Origin: Pseudomonas entomophila
Lineage (GTDB): Bacteria > Pseudomonadota > Gammaproteobacteria > Pseudomonadales > Pseudomonadaceae
Assembly: GCF_013523165.1 (NCBI RefSeq)
Contig: NZ_JAAMQI010000016.1
Location: 35,446 to 99,445 of the forward strand
Reading direction: 5' to 3'
DNA: 64,000 nucleotides
Numbering within the stretch: the stretch's first letter is position 1; each line of letters begins with the position of its first letter. Both the position numbers and the translations under genes were made by a program. Positions 8,142-17,074 of this stretch are shown in pieces. The notes under the pieces were generated by a model. The model ran no database searches. It had not been told where the DNA came from and saw nothing but the letters and a program-made list of their open reading frames with translations.

Positions 8142-8414
8142 GTGTCGAAGTCTCCAATCAGATGCATGCAGTTTGCCGAGCCTTCGAGCCTGAGAAAATC
8201 TCATTTAATTCGTTTTGATGGTGAAGAATTCTAATGCAGTCGCTGCCTTGTTCCGTGGGTACCGTCGAGCACCCGACCGACGCCGGCCTTGAAACCCGTC
8301 GATCTCCCCTTAATATGTGTCGGCTATGGAGCAGGGGTAGTCTCACCCTCTGATCACGCGAGCGCGTCCATCGAAGGACCGTTCACAGACTAAACACCCG
8401 AAGAGGTACAGACG

Positions 8415-9626
8415 TTGGCCATCATCCACCCCAAAGTCCGCGGTTTCATCTGCACCACGACCCACCCGAAAGGCTGCGAACTCAACGTTCGCGACCAGAT
8501 CGAGGCGACCCGCGCACTGGGCGTTCGTGAAGACGGGCCGAAGAAGGTCCTGGTGATCGGCGCCTCCAGCGGCTACGGCCTGGCTGCGCGCATCACCGCA
8601 GCCTTCGGCTTCAAGGCCGACACCCTGGGCGTGTTCTTCGAAAAGCCTGGCACCGAGACCAAGCCTGGCACCGCCGGCTGGTACAACGCCGCGGCGTTCG
8701 ACACGTTCGCCAAGGCCGAAGGCCTGTACAGCAAATCGATCAATGGCGATGCCTTCTCCGACGAAGCCCGCGCCAAGGTCATCGAGCTGATCCAGAACGA
8801 GATGGGCGGCAAGGTCGACTTGGTGATCTACTCCCTGGCCTCGCCCGTGCGCAAGCTGCCGAAGACCGGTGAGCTGGTGCGTTCGGCCCTCAAGCCGATC
8901 GGCGAGCCGTACAAGTCGACCGCCATCGACACCAACAAGGACACCATCATCGAGGCCGCGATCGAGCCGGCTTCCGAGCAGGAAATCCAGGACACCGTTA
9001 CCGTCATGGGTGGCCAGGACTGGCAGCTGTGGATCGAGGCCCTGGCCGAGGCCGGTGTGCTGGCCGAACAGGCACGCACCGTGGCGTTCAGCTACATCGG
9101 CACCGAGATCACCTGGCCGATCTACTGGCACGGCGCCCTGGGCAAGGCCAAGCAGGACCTGGACGACACCGCCCAGCGTCTGGACGCCACGCTGTCCCAG
9201 ACCCTCGGCGGCGGTGCCAACGTGGCCGTGCTCAAGTCGGTGGTGACCCAGGCCAGCTCGGCCATCCCGGTCATGCCGCTGTACCTGTCGATGGTCTTCA
9301 AGGTGATGAAAGAGCAGGGCATCCACGAAGGCACCGGCGACCAGCTCAACCGCATGTTCCGTGACCGTCTGTACCGCGCCGACGGCCAGCCAGGCGAGGT
9401 CGACGAGAAGGGCCGCCTGCGCCTGGACGATTGGGAACTGCGCGACGACGTGCAGGACGCCTGCAAGGCGCTGTGGCCGCAGGTGACCACCGAGAACCTG
9501 TTCGAGCTGACCGACTACGCCGGTTACAAGCGCGAATTCCTGAACCTGTTCGGCTTCGAGCGCAGTGACGTCGACTACGACCAGGACGTGGCGACCGACG
9601 TGCAATTCGACTGCGTCCAGCTGTAA
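8415..9626 (+). CDS. fabV: Trans-2-enoyl-ACP (CoA) reductase FabV
   Basis: A 403-residue NADH-dependent enoyl-ACP reductase of the FabV family, catalysing the last reduction step of fatty acid elongation and typically triclosan-insensitive. The sequence shows [20 protein letters not shown], the cofactor motif [16 protein letters not shown], and the Y-x8-K catalytic pair Tyr237/Lys246 in [12 protein letters not shown]. The spacing of eight residues separates FabV from FabI/FabL. Length matches the family. Translation begins at TTG 8415 with GAGG eight bases upstream; no in-frame ATG fits. A strong terminator follows the stop. Confidence 0.96.
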   Translation: MAIIHPKVRGFICTTTHPKGCELNVRDQIEATRALGVREDGPKKVLVIGASSGYGLAARITAAFGFKADTLGVFFEKPGTETKPGTAGWYNAAAFDTFAKAEGLYSKSINGDAFSDEARAKVIELIQNEMGGKVDLVIYSLASPVRKLPKTGELVRSALKPIGEPYKSTAIDTNKDTIIEAAIEPASEQEIQDTVTVMGGQDWQLWIEALAEAGVLAEQARTVAFSYIGTEITWPIYWHGALGKAKQDLDDTAQRLDATLSQTLGGGANVAVLKSVVTQASSAIPVMPLYLSMVFKVMKEQGIHEGTGDQLNRMFRDRLYRADGQPGEVDEKGRLRLDDWELRDDVQDACKALWPQVTTENLFELTDYAGYKREFLNLFGFERSDVDYDQDVATDVQFDCVQL

Positions 9627-9639
9627 GCTTCGCCCCGAA

Positions 9640-9669
9640 CCCGCACGGCTTTCGAAGCGTGCGGGTTTT
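9640..9669 (+). terminator. Rho-independent terminator of fabV
   Basis: CCCGCACG and CGTGCGGG arms around a 10-nt loop are followed by TTTTC, 14 bp after the fabV stop. Confidence 0.88.
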
Positions 9670-9783
9670 CTTTCGATTTGAAACTATTTGATACAAATTA
9701 TTTCACGTGCGCGCGAGCATTCTTCCCGCTTCTAGCCTATACCGCTTCCTGGGGAAGCAGGTTCATCAGCTAGGGGAACGAAG

Positions 9784-10464
9784 ATGGGAGCGAGTACGTT
9801 GTTGCAAAAGCTCAGGCAGAAAGGCCTGAAGCGTTCATTGAAGACGGCCTTCGAACGGTACGTGTTCTTCCATTGGGAATTGATCTGGACCGAGCGTGAC
9901 CTGAGCCTGCCGATCGAGCGGTTCAAGCTGCGTGAGCATCCACCGCTCACTCGTCTCGACATCACCCCAGGCAATGTCCACCGGTTCCAGCGGCATTTCG
10001 GTGATCGCGTGGGCGTCATGCGTGAGTTCGCCGAGCAAGGCCATGTCGGTCACATGTGGATCGACGAGGCCGGCGATGTCGTGGGCGTGATGTGGTCGAC
10101 CACCGACGATTACTACGACAAGCACTACTACGGCTGCACGTTCAAGGTAGCGCCAGGCCAGTACTTCGCCCACAGCGGGGAGCTGATCCGCCGCTACTAC
10201 GGCACGCGCCTGTCGCAGACCGCGCAGCTGACCATGTGGGAATGCATGCGCGAGAAGGGCTGCACGACGACGATCGACGTGGTCGAAAGCCACAACGTGC
10301 CGGCCATGCGTCTGCACATGCGCATGGGGTACGTCGAAATGGGGCGGATCACCCACGTGTACGGGCTGTTCGGGCGCTGGCGCCTCTTCCGCGAGACGAC
10401 CTACCAGGGTTCACGCCTGGAACAGCTGTGCCGGCCGCTGGTGCGCGGCGTGGCCACGGCGTGA
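9784..10464 (+). CDS. GNAT family N-acetyltransferase
   Basis: A 226-residue soluble protein. A basic N-terminal helix precedes a GNAT-like core: VGHMWIDEAGDVVGVMW (beta2-beta4 region), APGQYFAHSGELIRRYYGTRL (acetyl-CoA-binding helix region) and VVESHNVPAMRLHMRMGYVEMGRIT, the classic 'N-x2-A-x2-L/H-x-x-x-GY/F' end of a GNAT fold. Substrate unknown. It is monocistronic, with GGGGAACGAAG before ATG 9784. Confidence 0.8.
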   Translation: MGASTLLQKLRQKGLKRSLKTAFERYVFFHWELIWTERDLSLPIERFKLREHPPLTRLDITPGNVHRFQRHFGDRVGVMREFAEQGHVGHMWIDEAGDVVGVMWSTTDDYYDKHYYGCTFKVAPGQYFAHSGELIRRYYGTRLSQTAQLTMWECMREKGCTTTIDVVESHNVPAMRLHMRMGYVEMGRITHVYGLFGRWRLFRETTYQGSRLEQLCRPLVRGVATA

Positions 10465-10513
10465 CGCGGGACTGGCCTGGGCGTGCCCCAGACCAGGGCC
10501 CATGCCATGGGTG

Positions 10514-10855
10514 TCAGGCCAAACGTTCCAGCGGGCGTTGCGCGAAGGTGACGCCCGCCAGGCCATAGGTGATCAGCGCCCGGATGTTGGCATGATCGGT
10601 CCCGTCCGGCGTGGCCTGCACACTGCGGTAGTGCTCGCCGAACGCCAGCAGCGCCTCCTGGTCGCTCAGCCCTTCGAGTACGGCCAGGCCCAGGGTCTTG
10701 CAAGAGCCTTCGTTCTGCCCGGCGGCGTTGTGCACGTCGCCGTTGTCGAACGCTTGCGGCGTATAGCGGTAGTGTTCGGCGATGAACGCCAGCGTGTCGG
10801 CGAAGGCATGCTCGCCAGAGGTCAGGCGGGCGCGCAGGGTGGCCAGGTCAGTCAC
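10514..10855 (-). CDS. HopJ-type III effector family protein
   Basis: A 113-residue HopJ-family protein, with core YRYTPQAFDNG, NAAGQNEGSCKTLGLAVLEGLS and ATPDGTDHANIRALI. The family is named after a Pseudomonas syringae effector, but its members are widespread in non-pathogens and are probably housekeeping proteins of unknown role. The start is GTG 10855, which overlaps the stop of the upstream DUF1244 gene (GTGA), so the two are translationally coupled. No type III secretion genes are nearby. Confidence 0.85.
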   Translation of the reverse strand: MTDLATLRARLTSGEHAFADTLAFIAEHYRYTPQAFDNGDVHNAAGQNEGSCKTLGLAVLEGLSDQEALLAFGEHYRSVQATPDGTDHANIRALITYGLAGVTFAQRPLERLA

Positions 10856-11145
10856 GGGGTTTTTCCTTTTTCGAAGGCCGCCTGCTGGGCAGGGCTGGCA
10901 TCTGTCTGATAACGGTCTTTCCACTCGGCATAGGGCATGCCGTACACCGCCTCGCGGGCATCGTCCAGGCTCACCTCGAGCTGCTGTTCGTCGGCGGCGG
11001 CCTTGTACCATTTCGACAGGCAATTGCGGCAGAAGCCCGACAGGTTCATCAGGTCGATGTTCTGCACGTCGGTACGGCTGCGCAGGTGTTCGACCAGGCG
11101 ACGGAACGCAGCGGCCTCGAGTTCGAGCTGTTGTTGGGGCGTCAT
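10852..11145 (-). CDS. DUF1244 domain-containing protein
   Basis: A 97-residue protein with the DUF1244 signature FRRLVEHLRSRTDVQNIDLM, NLSGFCRNCLSKWY and YGMPYAEWKDRYQ. The conserved FCRNCL cysteines may bind metal or act in redox chemistry; function is not established. It is coupled by a 4-bp overlap to the HopJ-family gene and lies 10 bp after folM, so folM-DUF1244-hopJ is very likely one operon. Confidence 0.88.
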   Translation of the reverse strand: MTPQQQLELEAAAFRRLVEHLRSRTDVQNIDLMNLSGFCRNCLSKWYKAAADEQQLEVSLDDAREAVYGMPYAEWKDRYQTDASPAQQAAFEKGKTP

Positions 11146-11155
11146 GGGCGACCTC

Positions 11156-11848
11156 CTAGGCGATTCGGTTCTTCAGATGGCGGCCACCGTTGATGACCAC
11201 CTGGCTTCCAGTGCTGTAGCGGCTGTCGAGCAGGAACATCACGGCGTCGACCAGAGGGCCGGCGCCTGGTTCGAACTCCAGCAGGGCTTTTTTCAAGGCG
11301 TGTTCACGGTAGGCCTGGTCGCCGTCTTCCTTGAAGATCAGCAACCCCGGCAGGATCCCGTTGACCCGCACGGTCGGTGCATATTTCTCGGCGAACGACA
11401 GTACCATGTTCTGCAGCGCGGCCTTGGTCGCGGCATAGCCGATGTGGCTCTTGCTGCCGCGTGACGAGGTCTCGTCGCAGATGTGGATGATGTCGGCCTT
11501 CTCGACCTTCGCCAGCTGTTCGCCCAGCGCCAGGTTGAGGTGATAGGGCGCCTCGACATGCAGCTGGAACATGGTCTGCAGTTGGTCCAGGCCGTCGTCC
11601 AGCCAGAGCGAAGCGTTGTGCACGATCGCGCGCAGGCCGGGGTAGTCGTTGCGCAGGTGGTCGATCAGCGCCTGGCGCTCGGCCGGCACGCACAGATCGG
11701 CCTGGAACGGGATGATGTTCGGGTGCGCGGCGTCGGTGCCGATGCTGCGGCTGGTGCTGACCACGGTATGGCCGGCCTTGGCCAGCGCGAGTGCCAGGGC
11801 CAGCCCGACTCGCTGACTGGCGCCGGTGACGAGAATGGGGCTGTTCAT
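11156..11848 (-). CDS. folM: Dihydromonapterin reductase FolM (pteridine-reductase-type SDR)
   Basis: A 230-residue short-chain dehydrogenase with the pteridine-reductase variant TGASQRVG (TGxxxRxG) for NADPH and a YAATKAAL active site (YxxxK). FolM makes tetrahydromonapterin, which pseudomonads use as cofactor of phenylalanine hydroxylase. The homogentisate genes a few kb away act downstream of that step, a plausible metabolic link but not an operon. I chose ATG 11848 because the SDR fold begins immediately after it; ATG 11896 would add 16 residues. It heads the folM-DUF1244-HopJ set. Confidence 0.82.
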   Translation of the reverse strand: MNSPILVTGASQRVGLALALALAKAGHTVVSTSRSIGTDAAHPNIIPFQADLCVPAERQALIDHLRNDYPGLRAIVHNASLWLDDGLDQLQTMFQLHVEAPYHLNLALGEQLAKVEKADIIHICDETSSRGSKSHIGYAATKAALQNMVLSFAEKYAPTVRVNGILPGLLIFKEDGDQAYREHALKKALLEFEPGAGPLVDAVMFLLDSRYSTGSQVVINGGRHLKNRIA

Positions 11849-11941
11849 GTGCTGGGTGGTCAACGGTGTCTGCTCAGTGTGAAGATCGTTGAGCATAACC
11901 GAAGTCCAGGGCCTCGCGCAGGCATGCGCGGCGGGCGGGGC

Positions 11942-12556
11942 TCATTCCTGCAGCGGGTCATGCACGTCCGGGTGCACCCGCCGATGCGCCTGGAGGATGT
12001 AGTCGCGCAGGCGTTCGATCTCGTCCTCGGCGCTTTCGCTCAGGTCGTAGGCCGCCAGACGACTGTCGATCTGCCGCCGCTTGAAGCCGCGCAGACGGAT
12101 CGGCACCTCGCCCGGCGGTGCGAAGCGCATGTTGAAGCGCGTGGGTGTCCTGGCCGTGCCCTGCGCTTCCAGCAGGACCCCTCTGAACGAAATGTCGCGC
12201 ACCCACAGCCGGCTGGCACGGTCACGGTCGTCGAGCAGGGCGACCGGCGTCTCCAGCGTCAGGCGCCACGGCCGCAGCATGGGCCCGTCTTCGTAGATGT
12301 CGGGCATGCCCAGCTGCAGGTGCAACGCGTGGAATTCGTCCTCCACCAGGTGCAACGGGAAGCTGATCTGCTGGTTGTTGATGTGCGCCTGCAGGGTGAC
12401 CTGCTCGTGGCCGACCAGACGCGTGAGCAGGTCCTGGACCCGCCGGTCGCCGTCCACGCGCAGGCTGGGGCCCGGATCGGCCGGGCTGGCCTGAGGAAGG
12501 CGCTGCATGTCCAGGATGAAATCCAGCTCATCCTGAGTGAGAAGGTTGTCTGACAT
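11942..12556 (-). CDS. PilZ domain-containing c-di-GMP-binding protein
   Basis: A 204-residue cytoplasmic protein. The N-terminal part resembles a YcgR-like flagellar brake fold (VQDLLTRLVGHEQVTLQAHI), and the C-terminal PilZ domain contains VRDISFRGVLLEA, giving the D-x-S-x-x-G half of the c-di-GMP site. The upstream arginine motif is not a clean RxxxR (LRPWRLTLE), so binding affinity is uncertain. It probably couples c-di-GMP to motility or surface behaviour and could respond to enzymes such as the EAL protein at 4091-5890. Confidence 0.8.
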   Translation of the reverse strand: MSDNLLTQDELDFILDMQRLPQASPADPGPSLRVDGDRRVQDLLTRLVGHEQVTLQAHINNQQISFPLHLVEDEFHALHLQLGMPDIYEDGPMLRPWRLTLETPVALLDDRDRASRLWVRDISFRGVLLEAQGTARTPTRFNMRFAPPGEVPIRLRGFKRRQIDSRLAAYDLSESAEDEIERLRDYILQAHRRVHPDVHDPLQE

Positions 12557-12805
12557 GGTCGAACTCGAAGACGCTCATCAAGTGCGGCGATCGCGCGGGC
12601 AAGCCGTGCAGTCGCGTTGAAACATTGCCCACGCCTCGTCGGTGGGGCTCCGGCTGTCGTCACGCGAAAGAGCGTTCGGCGCATCACAGGCAGCATGGCC
12701 GACATCATAGCTCAGGACATGTGAAGACCGTGTTCATGCATTGGCCTTTTGCTATCGATGAATCCGCGTATCCTACGGTTTCACTCTGTTCGGAACCTTC
12801 ACCCG

Positions 12806-13261
12806 ATGAAAGTCGCCATCATTTCAGGAACGGTCTACGGCACTGCCGAGGACGTCGCTCGCCACGCCGCCACCCTGCTGGGCAAGGCGGGCTTCGAGAC
12901 CTGGCACTCGCCGCGCGGCACGCTCGCGGACATCCAGGCGTTCGCGCCCGAGGCGCTGCTGGCCATCACCTCCACCACCGGCATGGGCGAGCTGCCCGAC
13001 GACCTGATGCCACTGTACGACAGCCTGCGTGACACCCTGCCCAGCCAGTGGCGTGGCCTGCCGGGCGGCGTCATCGCGCTGGGCGATTCGAGCTACGGCG
13101 ACACCTATTGCGGCGGCGGCGAACAGCTGCGCGAACTCTACACCGAGCTCGGCGTGCAGGAGGTGGTCCCCATGCTGCGCCTGGATGCCAGCGAAACGGT
13201 CGACCAGGAAACCGACGCCGAGCCCTGGCTGGACGATTTCATGGGCGCCCTGAAGGGGTAG
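12806..13261 (+). CDS. Flavodoxin-like protein (MioC type)
   Basis: A 151-residue flavodoxin fold. The phosphate-binding loop reads SGTVYGTAEDVA near the N-terminus, followed by STTGMGELPDD and ALGDSSYGDTYCGGGEQL, typical of short-chain MioC-like flavodoxins that bind FMN and transfer electrons. The start ATG 12806 directly precedes the first beta strand; longer frames to 12749 lack homology. It stands alone, and the hairpin after it belongs to the opposite strand. Confidence 0.88.
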   Translation: MKVAIISGTVYGTAEDVARHAATLLGKAGFETWHSPRGTLADIQAFAPEALLAITSTTGMGELPDDLMPLYDSLRDTLPSQWRGLPGGVIALGDSSYGDTYCGGGEQLRELYTELGVQEVVPMLRLDASETVDQETDAEPWLDDFMGALKG

Positions 13262-13290
13262 GGCGACATCGTCTCGGCACGACCGGCCAT

Positions 13291-13319
13291 AAAAAAAGCC
13301 GCTGTCCAGAGGCAGCGGC
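13291..13319 (-). terminator. Rho-independent terminator on the minus strand
   Basis: On the minus strand, GCCGCTG / CAGCGGC arms are followed by seven T residues. It lies about 170 bp past the hmgR stop, so it ends either a long hmgR 3' UTR or a separate small transcript. Confidence 0.85.
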
Positions 13320-13470
13320 CAATCGAGACGACAGATCAAGGAGCTTCAAAATCCGCGTCGAGGTACCCATCGGCAGGGGTGAAGAGGGGGAGTTGTCACC
13401 CCTGCCAATCAGTTGGTCCAGCATAAGCGCTTGACCCTGAAGGAAATACCACCGGTTTTGACATTCACTG
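13320..13470 (-). ncRNA. Candidate small RNA or structured 3' UTR upstream of the 13,291 terminator
   Basis: The 228-bp gap between the flavodoxin and hmgR genes has no coding frame. It contains an 11-bp perfect inverted repeat (GGCAGGGGTGA at 13372-13382 and TCACCCCTGCC at 13396-13406), followed on the minus strand by a classic intrinsic terminator. Strong hairpin plus terminator without an ORF is the usual look of an intergenic sRNA. A TATGCT hexamer upstream on the minus strand could be a -10 box but I see no clear -35. I cannot assign it to a named RNA family. Confidence 0.35.
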
Positions 13471-13488
13471 TTGCACGTCAGGCAACAG

Positions 13489-14295
13489 TCAGCCGCTTGC
13501 TGCGTCGCCCCCCACGCCGTCCTCGGCTTGATAGCCCATTCGCCAACTGCTCGCCTGCGCCGCAGCGAGCAGGCGTCGAGCCGCGGGCCCTCGTTCATCG
13601 GCATCGAAGGTCGACGCCGGACCGACTACCGTCATGACCGCCGCGATCTGGCCTCGGGCATCGAGAATGGGCGCCGACAGCGCATCGACCCCGGGTAGCA
13701 ACGACCCATGCACATGGTGCAGGCCACGCTCGCGAATCGCCTGCAGCGTGCGCAGCGGCTGGCGATCGTCGCCGAACGCGGCCAGCGCCTCATCGAGCAG
13801 GCTGGCCGTCTGGTGCTCGGGCAGGTAGGCCGCGAACACCAGGCCGGTCGAGGACGACAGCAACGGCAACACCGAGCCGATCTGCGTCACCAGCGTCACC
13901 GCGCGCGCCGCCGGCTCAATGCTGACCACCGTCGCGCCCTGGTTGCCCCAGACGGCGAGAAAGCAGGTTTCGTTGAGTTCATCGCGCAACTGCGCCAACG
14001 GCAGCGCCGCCACTTTCAAGACATTGATGCTGCCCAACGCCGCCAGGCCGACGCGCAAGGCTTCACGGCCGAGCGCGTAGTGGTTGGTGGCGGCCTCCTG
14101 CTCGGCGAAACCGCTGGCGATGAGCGCCTGAAGGTAGCGGTGGACCTTGCTCGCGGGCATGCCGACGTGCTCGGCCAGGCGCGACAGCGAGGTCGAGGGC
14201 GCCAGCTGGGCGAGGGCCTTGAGGATGTCGGTGCCGATTTCGGCTGAACGCACCTTTTGCTTGCCCGTGTCGGGAGCGGAATTGACGTTGGCCAT
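13489..14295 (-). CDS. hmgR: IclR-family repressor of homogentisate catabolism HmgR
   Basis: A 268-residue IclR regulator. An N-terminal winged helix (SLSRLAEHVGMPASKVHRYL) is followed by the IclR effector domain (LNETCFLAVWGNQGATVVS, SSTGLVFAAYLP, GVDALSAPILDARG). It is divergent from hmgA-hmgB-maiA with a perfect inverted repeat between them, the arrangement described for HmgR in P. putida, where homogentisate relieves repression. The start ATG 14295 was chosen because upstream residues are not IclR-like and would run towards the operator. Confidence 0.92.
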   Translation of the reverse strand: MANVNSAPDTGKQKVRSAEIGTDILKALAQLAPSTSLSRLAEHVGMPASKVHRYLQALIASGFAEQEAATNHYALGREALRVGLAALGSINVLKVAALPLAQLRDELNETCFLAVWGNQGATVVSIEPAARAVTLVTQIGSVLPLLSSSTGLVFAAYLPEHQTASLLDEALAAFGDDRQPLRTLQAIRERGLHHVHGSLLPGVDALSAPILDARGQIAAVMTVVGPASTFDADERGPAARRLLAAAQASSWRMGYQAEDGVGGDAASG

Positions 14296-14361
14296 GGGCA
14301 GGGCATCCAGTGAGTCGGGGGTCGCCTTTATAGCTTGACGATCGGCGGCGGGCAAATTACG

Positions 14362-14386
14362 TTTATCGTAATCTGTTTACGATAAA
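14362..14386. promoter_or_regulatory. HmgR operator in the hmgR-hmgA intergenic region
   Basis: TTTATCGTAA (14362-14371), a 5-bp spacer TCTGT, then the exact reverse complement TTACGATAAA (14377-14386). It is centred 80 bp before hmgR and 93 bp before hmgA, well placed to control both. Confidence 0.85.
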
Positions 14387-14466
14387 AACAACGCGTTCGC
14401 CGAATCCGCCAGGGTTCAGTGCGAGCACCCACCAGCGGCTGGGCTTTCCGGCGCACGGAGGTACAG

Positions 14467-15768
14467 ATGACAGCCAGCGCGTCTTCGGACATTCACTACC
14501 AGAGTGGCTGGGGCAACGAGTTCGCCAGCGAGGCACTTCCCGGCGCCTTGCCGGTCGGGCAGAACTCGCCGCAGCGGGCGCCCTACGGGCTCTATGCCGA
14601 ACAGCTTTCAGGCACCGCCTTCACCTTGCCGCGCACCGAGCAGCGGCGCAGCTGGCTGTACCGCATCCGCCCGTCGGCCCTGCACCCACGCTTCGAGCGC
14701 CTGGCCCATCAACCTCTGGCCGATGCGCTGGCGCAGGGCACGCCGAACCGCTTGCGCTGGGGCCCTCACCCGGTGCCCGAGGTGCCTACCGACTTCCTCG
14801 ATGGCTGGCTGCCGATGGCGGCCACGGCAGCGGCGGAGCAATCGACAGGCGTCAGCGTGTCCCTCTACCGTGCCAACCGCTCCATGGAGCGTGTGTGCTA
14901 CAACGCCGACGGCGAGTTGCTGCTGGTTCCGGAGCAGGGGCGCCTGCGGGTGGTGACCGAGCTGGGCGTGCTGCAGGTCGAACCCTTGCAGATCCTGGTG
15001 TTGCCCAGGGGGCTGAAGTTTCGCGTCGAGCTGCTCGATGCCCAGGCGCGCGGCTACCTCGCCGAAAACCATGGCGTGCCCCTGCGGCTGCCGGACCTGG
15101 GGCCGATCGGCAGCAATGGCCTGGCCAACCCGCGCGACTTCCTGGCGCCCGTGGCCGCCTACGAGGACCTCGAACGGCCGACCCAGCTGGTACAGAAATT
15201 CCTTGGCACGTTCTGGGCCTGCGAGCTGGGCCATTCGCCCCTGGATGTGGTGGCCTGGCATGGCAACAACGTGCCCTACACCTATGACCTGCGCCGCTTC
15301 AACACACTGGGGACGGTCAGCTTCGACCACCCCGACCCGTCGATCTTCACCGTGCTGACCTCGCCAAGCAGCGTGCCTGGCATGGCCAACCTGGACTTCG
15401 TGATCTTCCCGCCTCGCTGGATGGTGGCGCAGAACACCTTCCGCCCGCCCTGGTTCCACCGCAACCTGATGAACGAGTTCATGGGGCTGATCCAGGGCGC
15501 CTATGATGCCAAGGCCGAAGGCTTCCTGCCCGGCGGTGCCTCGCTGCACCCCTGCATGAGCGCCCACGGGCCGGATGCCGACACCTGCGCCAAGGCGATC
15601 GCTGCCGAGCTGCAGCCGCAGTACCTGGCGCACACCATGGCCTTCATGTTCGAGACCTCCCAGGTCTTGCGGCCCACGCACCAGGCCCTGAGCAGCCCCC
15701 AGTTGCAGCCCGACTACGACCAGTGCTGGGCGACCCTGCCCCGCACCTTCACCCCGGACCGGAGATGA
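14467..15768 (+). CDS. hmgA: Homogentisate 1,2-dioxygenase
   Basis: A 433-residue non-heme Fe(II) ring-cleaving dioxygenase converting homogentisate to maleylacetoacetate, the central step in Phe/Tyr degradation. Characteristic segments are [19 protein letters not shown] at the N-terminus, [16 protein letters not shown], and the iron-ligand region [16 protein letters not shown] (His and Glu) plus the later His in [13 protein letters not shown] 14467 has GGAGG six bases upstream; an in-frame start at 14419 would not fit the family N-terminus. First gene of a three-gene operon repressed by HmgR. Confidence 0.97.
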   Translation: MTASASSDIHYQSGWGNEFASEALPGALPVGQNSPQRAPYGLYAEQLSGTAFTLPRTEQRRSWLYRIRPSALHPRFERLAHQPLADALAQGTPNRLRWGPHPVPEVPTDFLDGWLPMAATAAAEQSTGVSVSLYRANRSMERVCYNADGELLLVPEQGRLRVVTELGVLQVEPLQILVLPRGLKFRVELLDAQARGYLAENHGVPLRLPDLGPIGSNGLANPRDFLAPVAAYEDLERPTQLVQKFLGTFWACELGHSPLDVVAWHGNNVPYTYDLRRFNTLGTVSFDHPDPSIFTVLTSPSSVPGMANLDFVIFPPRWMVAQNTFRPPWFHRNLMNEFMGLIQGAYDAKAEGFLPGGASLHPCMSAHGPDADTCAKAIAAELQPQYLAHTMAFMFETSQVLRPTHQALSSPQLQPDYDQCWATLPRTFTPDRR

Positions 15769-15771
15769 CCG

Positions 15772-17064
15772 ATGAGCCAGACCGCCGTTGCCCGCAGCTG
15801 GGTCGAACATGCCAACGGCCATGCCGACTTCCCCTTGCAGAACCTGCCGCTGGGCATCTTCAGCCGACCGCGTGAAGCACCGCGCTGCGGCGTGGCCATC
15901 GGCAACGCCATTCTCGACCTGCAGGCCGTTTCGGCTGCCGGCCTGCTCGACGGGGCGGCCCAGGCTGCCGTCGCGGCGACCGAGGACGGCACGCTGAACG
16001 GGCTGTTCGCCCTGGGTGCGGCGCCACGCGTGGCCCTGCGCGAGCGCGTGCAGGCTCTGCTGGCCGAACACAGCGAGCATCGCACCCGCCTGGAAAGCGC
16101 CCTGTACCCCATGGACGATTGCCAGATGCACCTGCCGGCACGGGTCGGCGACTACACCGATTTCTATGTCGGCCTGCAGCATGCCACCAACGTCGGCAAG
16201 CTGTTCCGGCCTGACAACCCCTTGCTGCCCAACTACAAGCACGTCCCCATCGCCTACCATGGGCGCGCCTCGACGCTGCGGCCCTCGGGCACGCCGATGC
16301 AACGTCCTCGTGGCCAGACCCTGCCGGCCGGCGCGGCCCAGCCGGTGTTCGGCCCGAGCGCCCGGCTGGATTACGAACTCGAGCTGGGCTTGTGGATCGG
16401 GCCAGGCAATGCCTTGGGCGAGCCGATTCCGATCGCCGAGGCCGGGCAGCACATGGCCGGCCTGTGCCTGCTCAACGATTGGTCGGCGCGGGACATCCAG
16501 GCCTGGGAATACCAGCCGCTGGGGCCGTTCCTGTCCAAGAGCTTCATGACCAGCCTGTCGCCCTGGGTGATCACGGCCGAGGCGCTGGCGCCTTTCCGTC
16601 GTGCGCAACCCGCCCGTCCGGCAGGCGATCCACAACCGTTGCCGTACCTGTTCGACCCCCAGGACCAGGCCCAGGGCGCGTTCGACATCGAGCTGGAGGT
16701 GCTGCTGCTGACCGAGCGCATGCGCGCCTCCGGGCTGCCGGCCCATCGTCTGGCCTGCAGCCATGCGCTGAGCATGTACTGGACCGTGGCGCAGATGATC
16801 GCCCACCACAGCGTCAATGGTTGCCAGTTGCAGCCAGGCGACCTGTTCGGCACCGGCACCCTGTCGGGCACCGACCCAGGCTCGTTCGGCAGCCTGCTGG
16901 AGATGACCGAGGGTGGCAAGCATGCGGTCGAGCTGGCGAATGGCGAACGACGACAGTTTCTCGAGGACGGCGACGAGATCATCCTGCGCGCGCGCTGCGT
17001 GCGCGAAGGTCAGGTCAGCATCGGGTTCGGCGAGTGCCGTGGCAGGGTGATGCCCGCGCAGTGA
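15772..17064 (+). CDS. hmgB: Fumarylacetoacetase
   Basis: A 430-residue fumarylacetoacetate hydrolase yielding fumarate and acetoacetate, the last step of the pathway. It has the N-terminal FAA domain, then YTDFYVGLQHATNVGKLFR, LDYELELGLWIGPGN (metal-binding acidic residues) and NDWSARDIQAWEYQPLGPFL, all diagnostic. It begins 3 bp after the hmgA stop with CCGGAG as ribosome-binding site, so it is co-transcribed and probably coupled. Confidence 0.97.
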   Translation: MSQTAVARSWVEHANGHADFPLQNLPLGIFSRPREAPRCGVAIGNAILDLQAVSAAGLLDGAAQAAVAATEDGTLNGLFALGAAPRVALRERVQALLAEHSEHRTRLESALYPMDDCQMHLPARVGDYTDFYVGLQHATNVGKLFRPDNPLLPNYKHVPIAYHGRASTLRPSGTPMQRPRGQTLPAGAAQPVFGPSARLDYELELGLWIGPGNALGEPIPIAEAGQHMAGLCLLNDWSARDIQAWEYQPLGPFLSKSFMTSLSPWVITAEALAPFRRAQPARPAGDPQPLPYLFDPQDQAQGAFDIELEVLLLTERMRASGLPAHRLACSHALSMYWTVAQMIAHHSVNGCQLQPGDLFGTGTLSGTDPGSFGSLLEMTEGGKHAVELANGERRQFLEDGDEIILRARCVREGQVSIGFGECRGRVMPAQ

Positions 17065-17074
17065 GGGGGTGGGT

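Noticed and set aside
8191..8203. TGAGAAAATCTCA inverted repeat upstream of the metE-like gene as a MetR box
   Set aside because: Short arms and imperfect agreement with TGAA-N5-TTCA; no metR gene nearby. Not listed as a feature.
10514..10855. HopJ protein as evidence for a type III secretion system
   Set aside because: The family is widespread in non-pathogens, is operonic with DUF1244/folM here, and no secretion genes are present.
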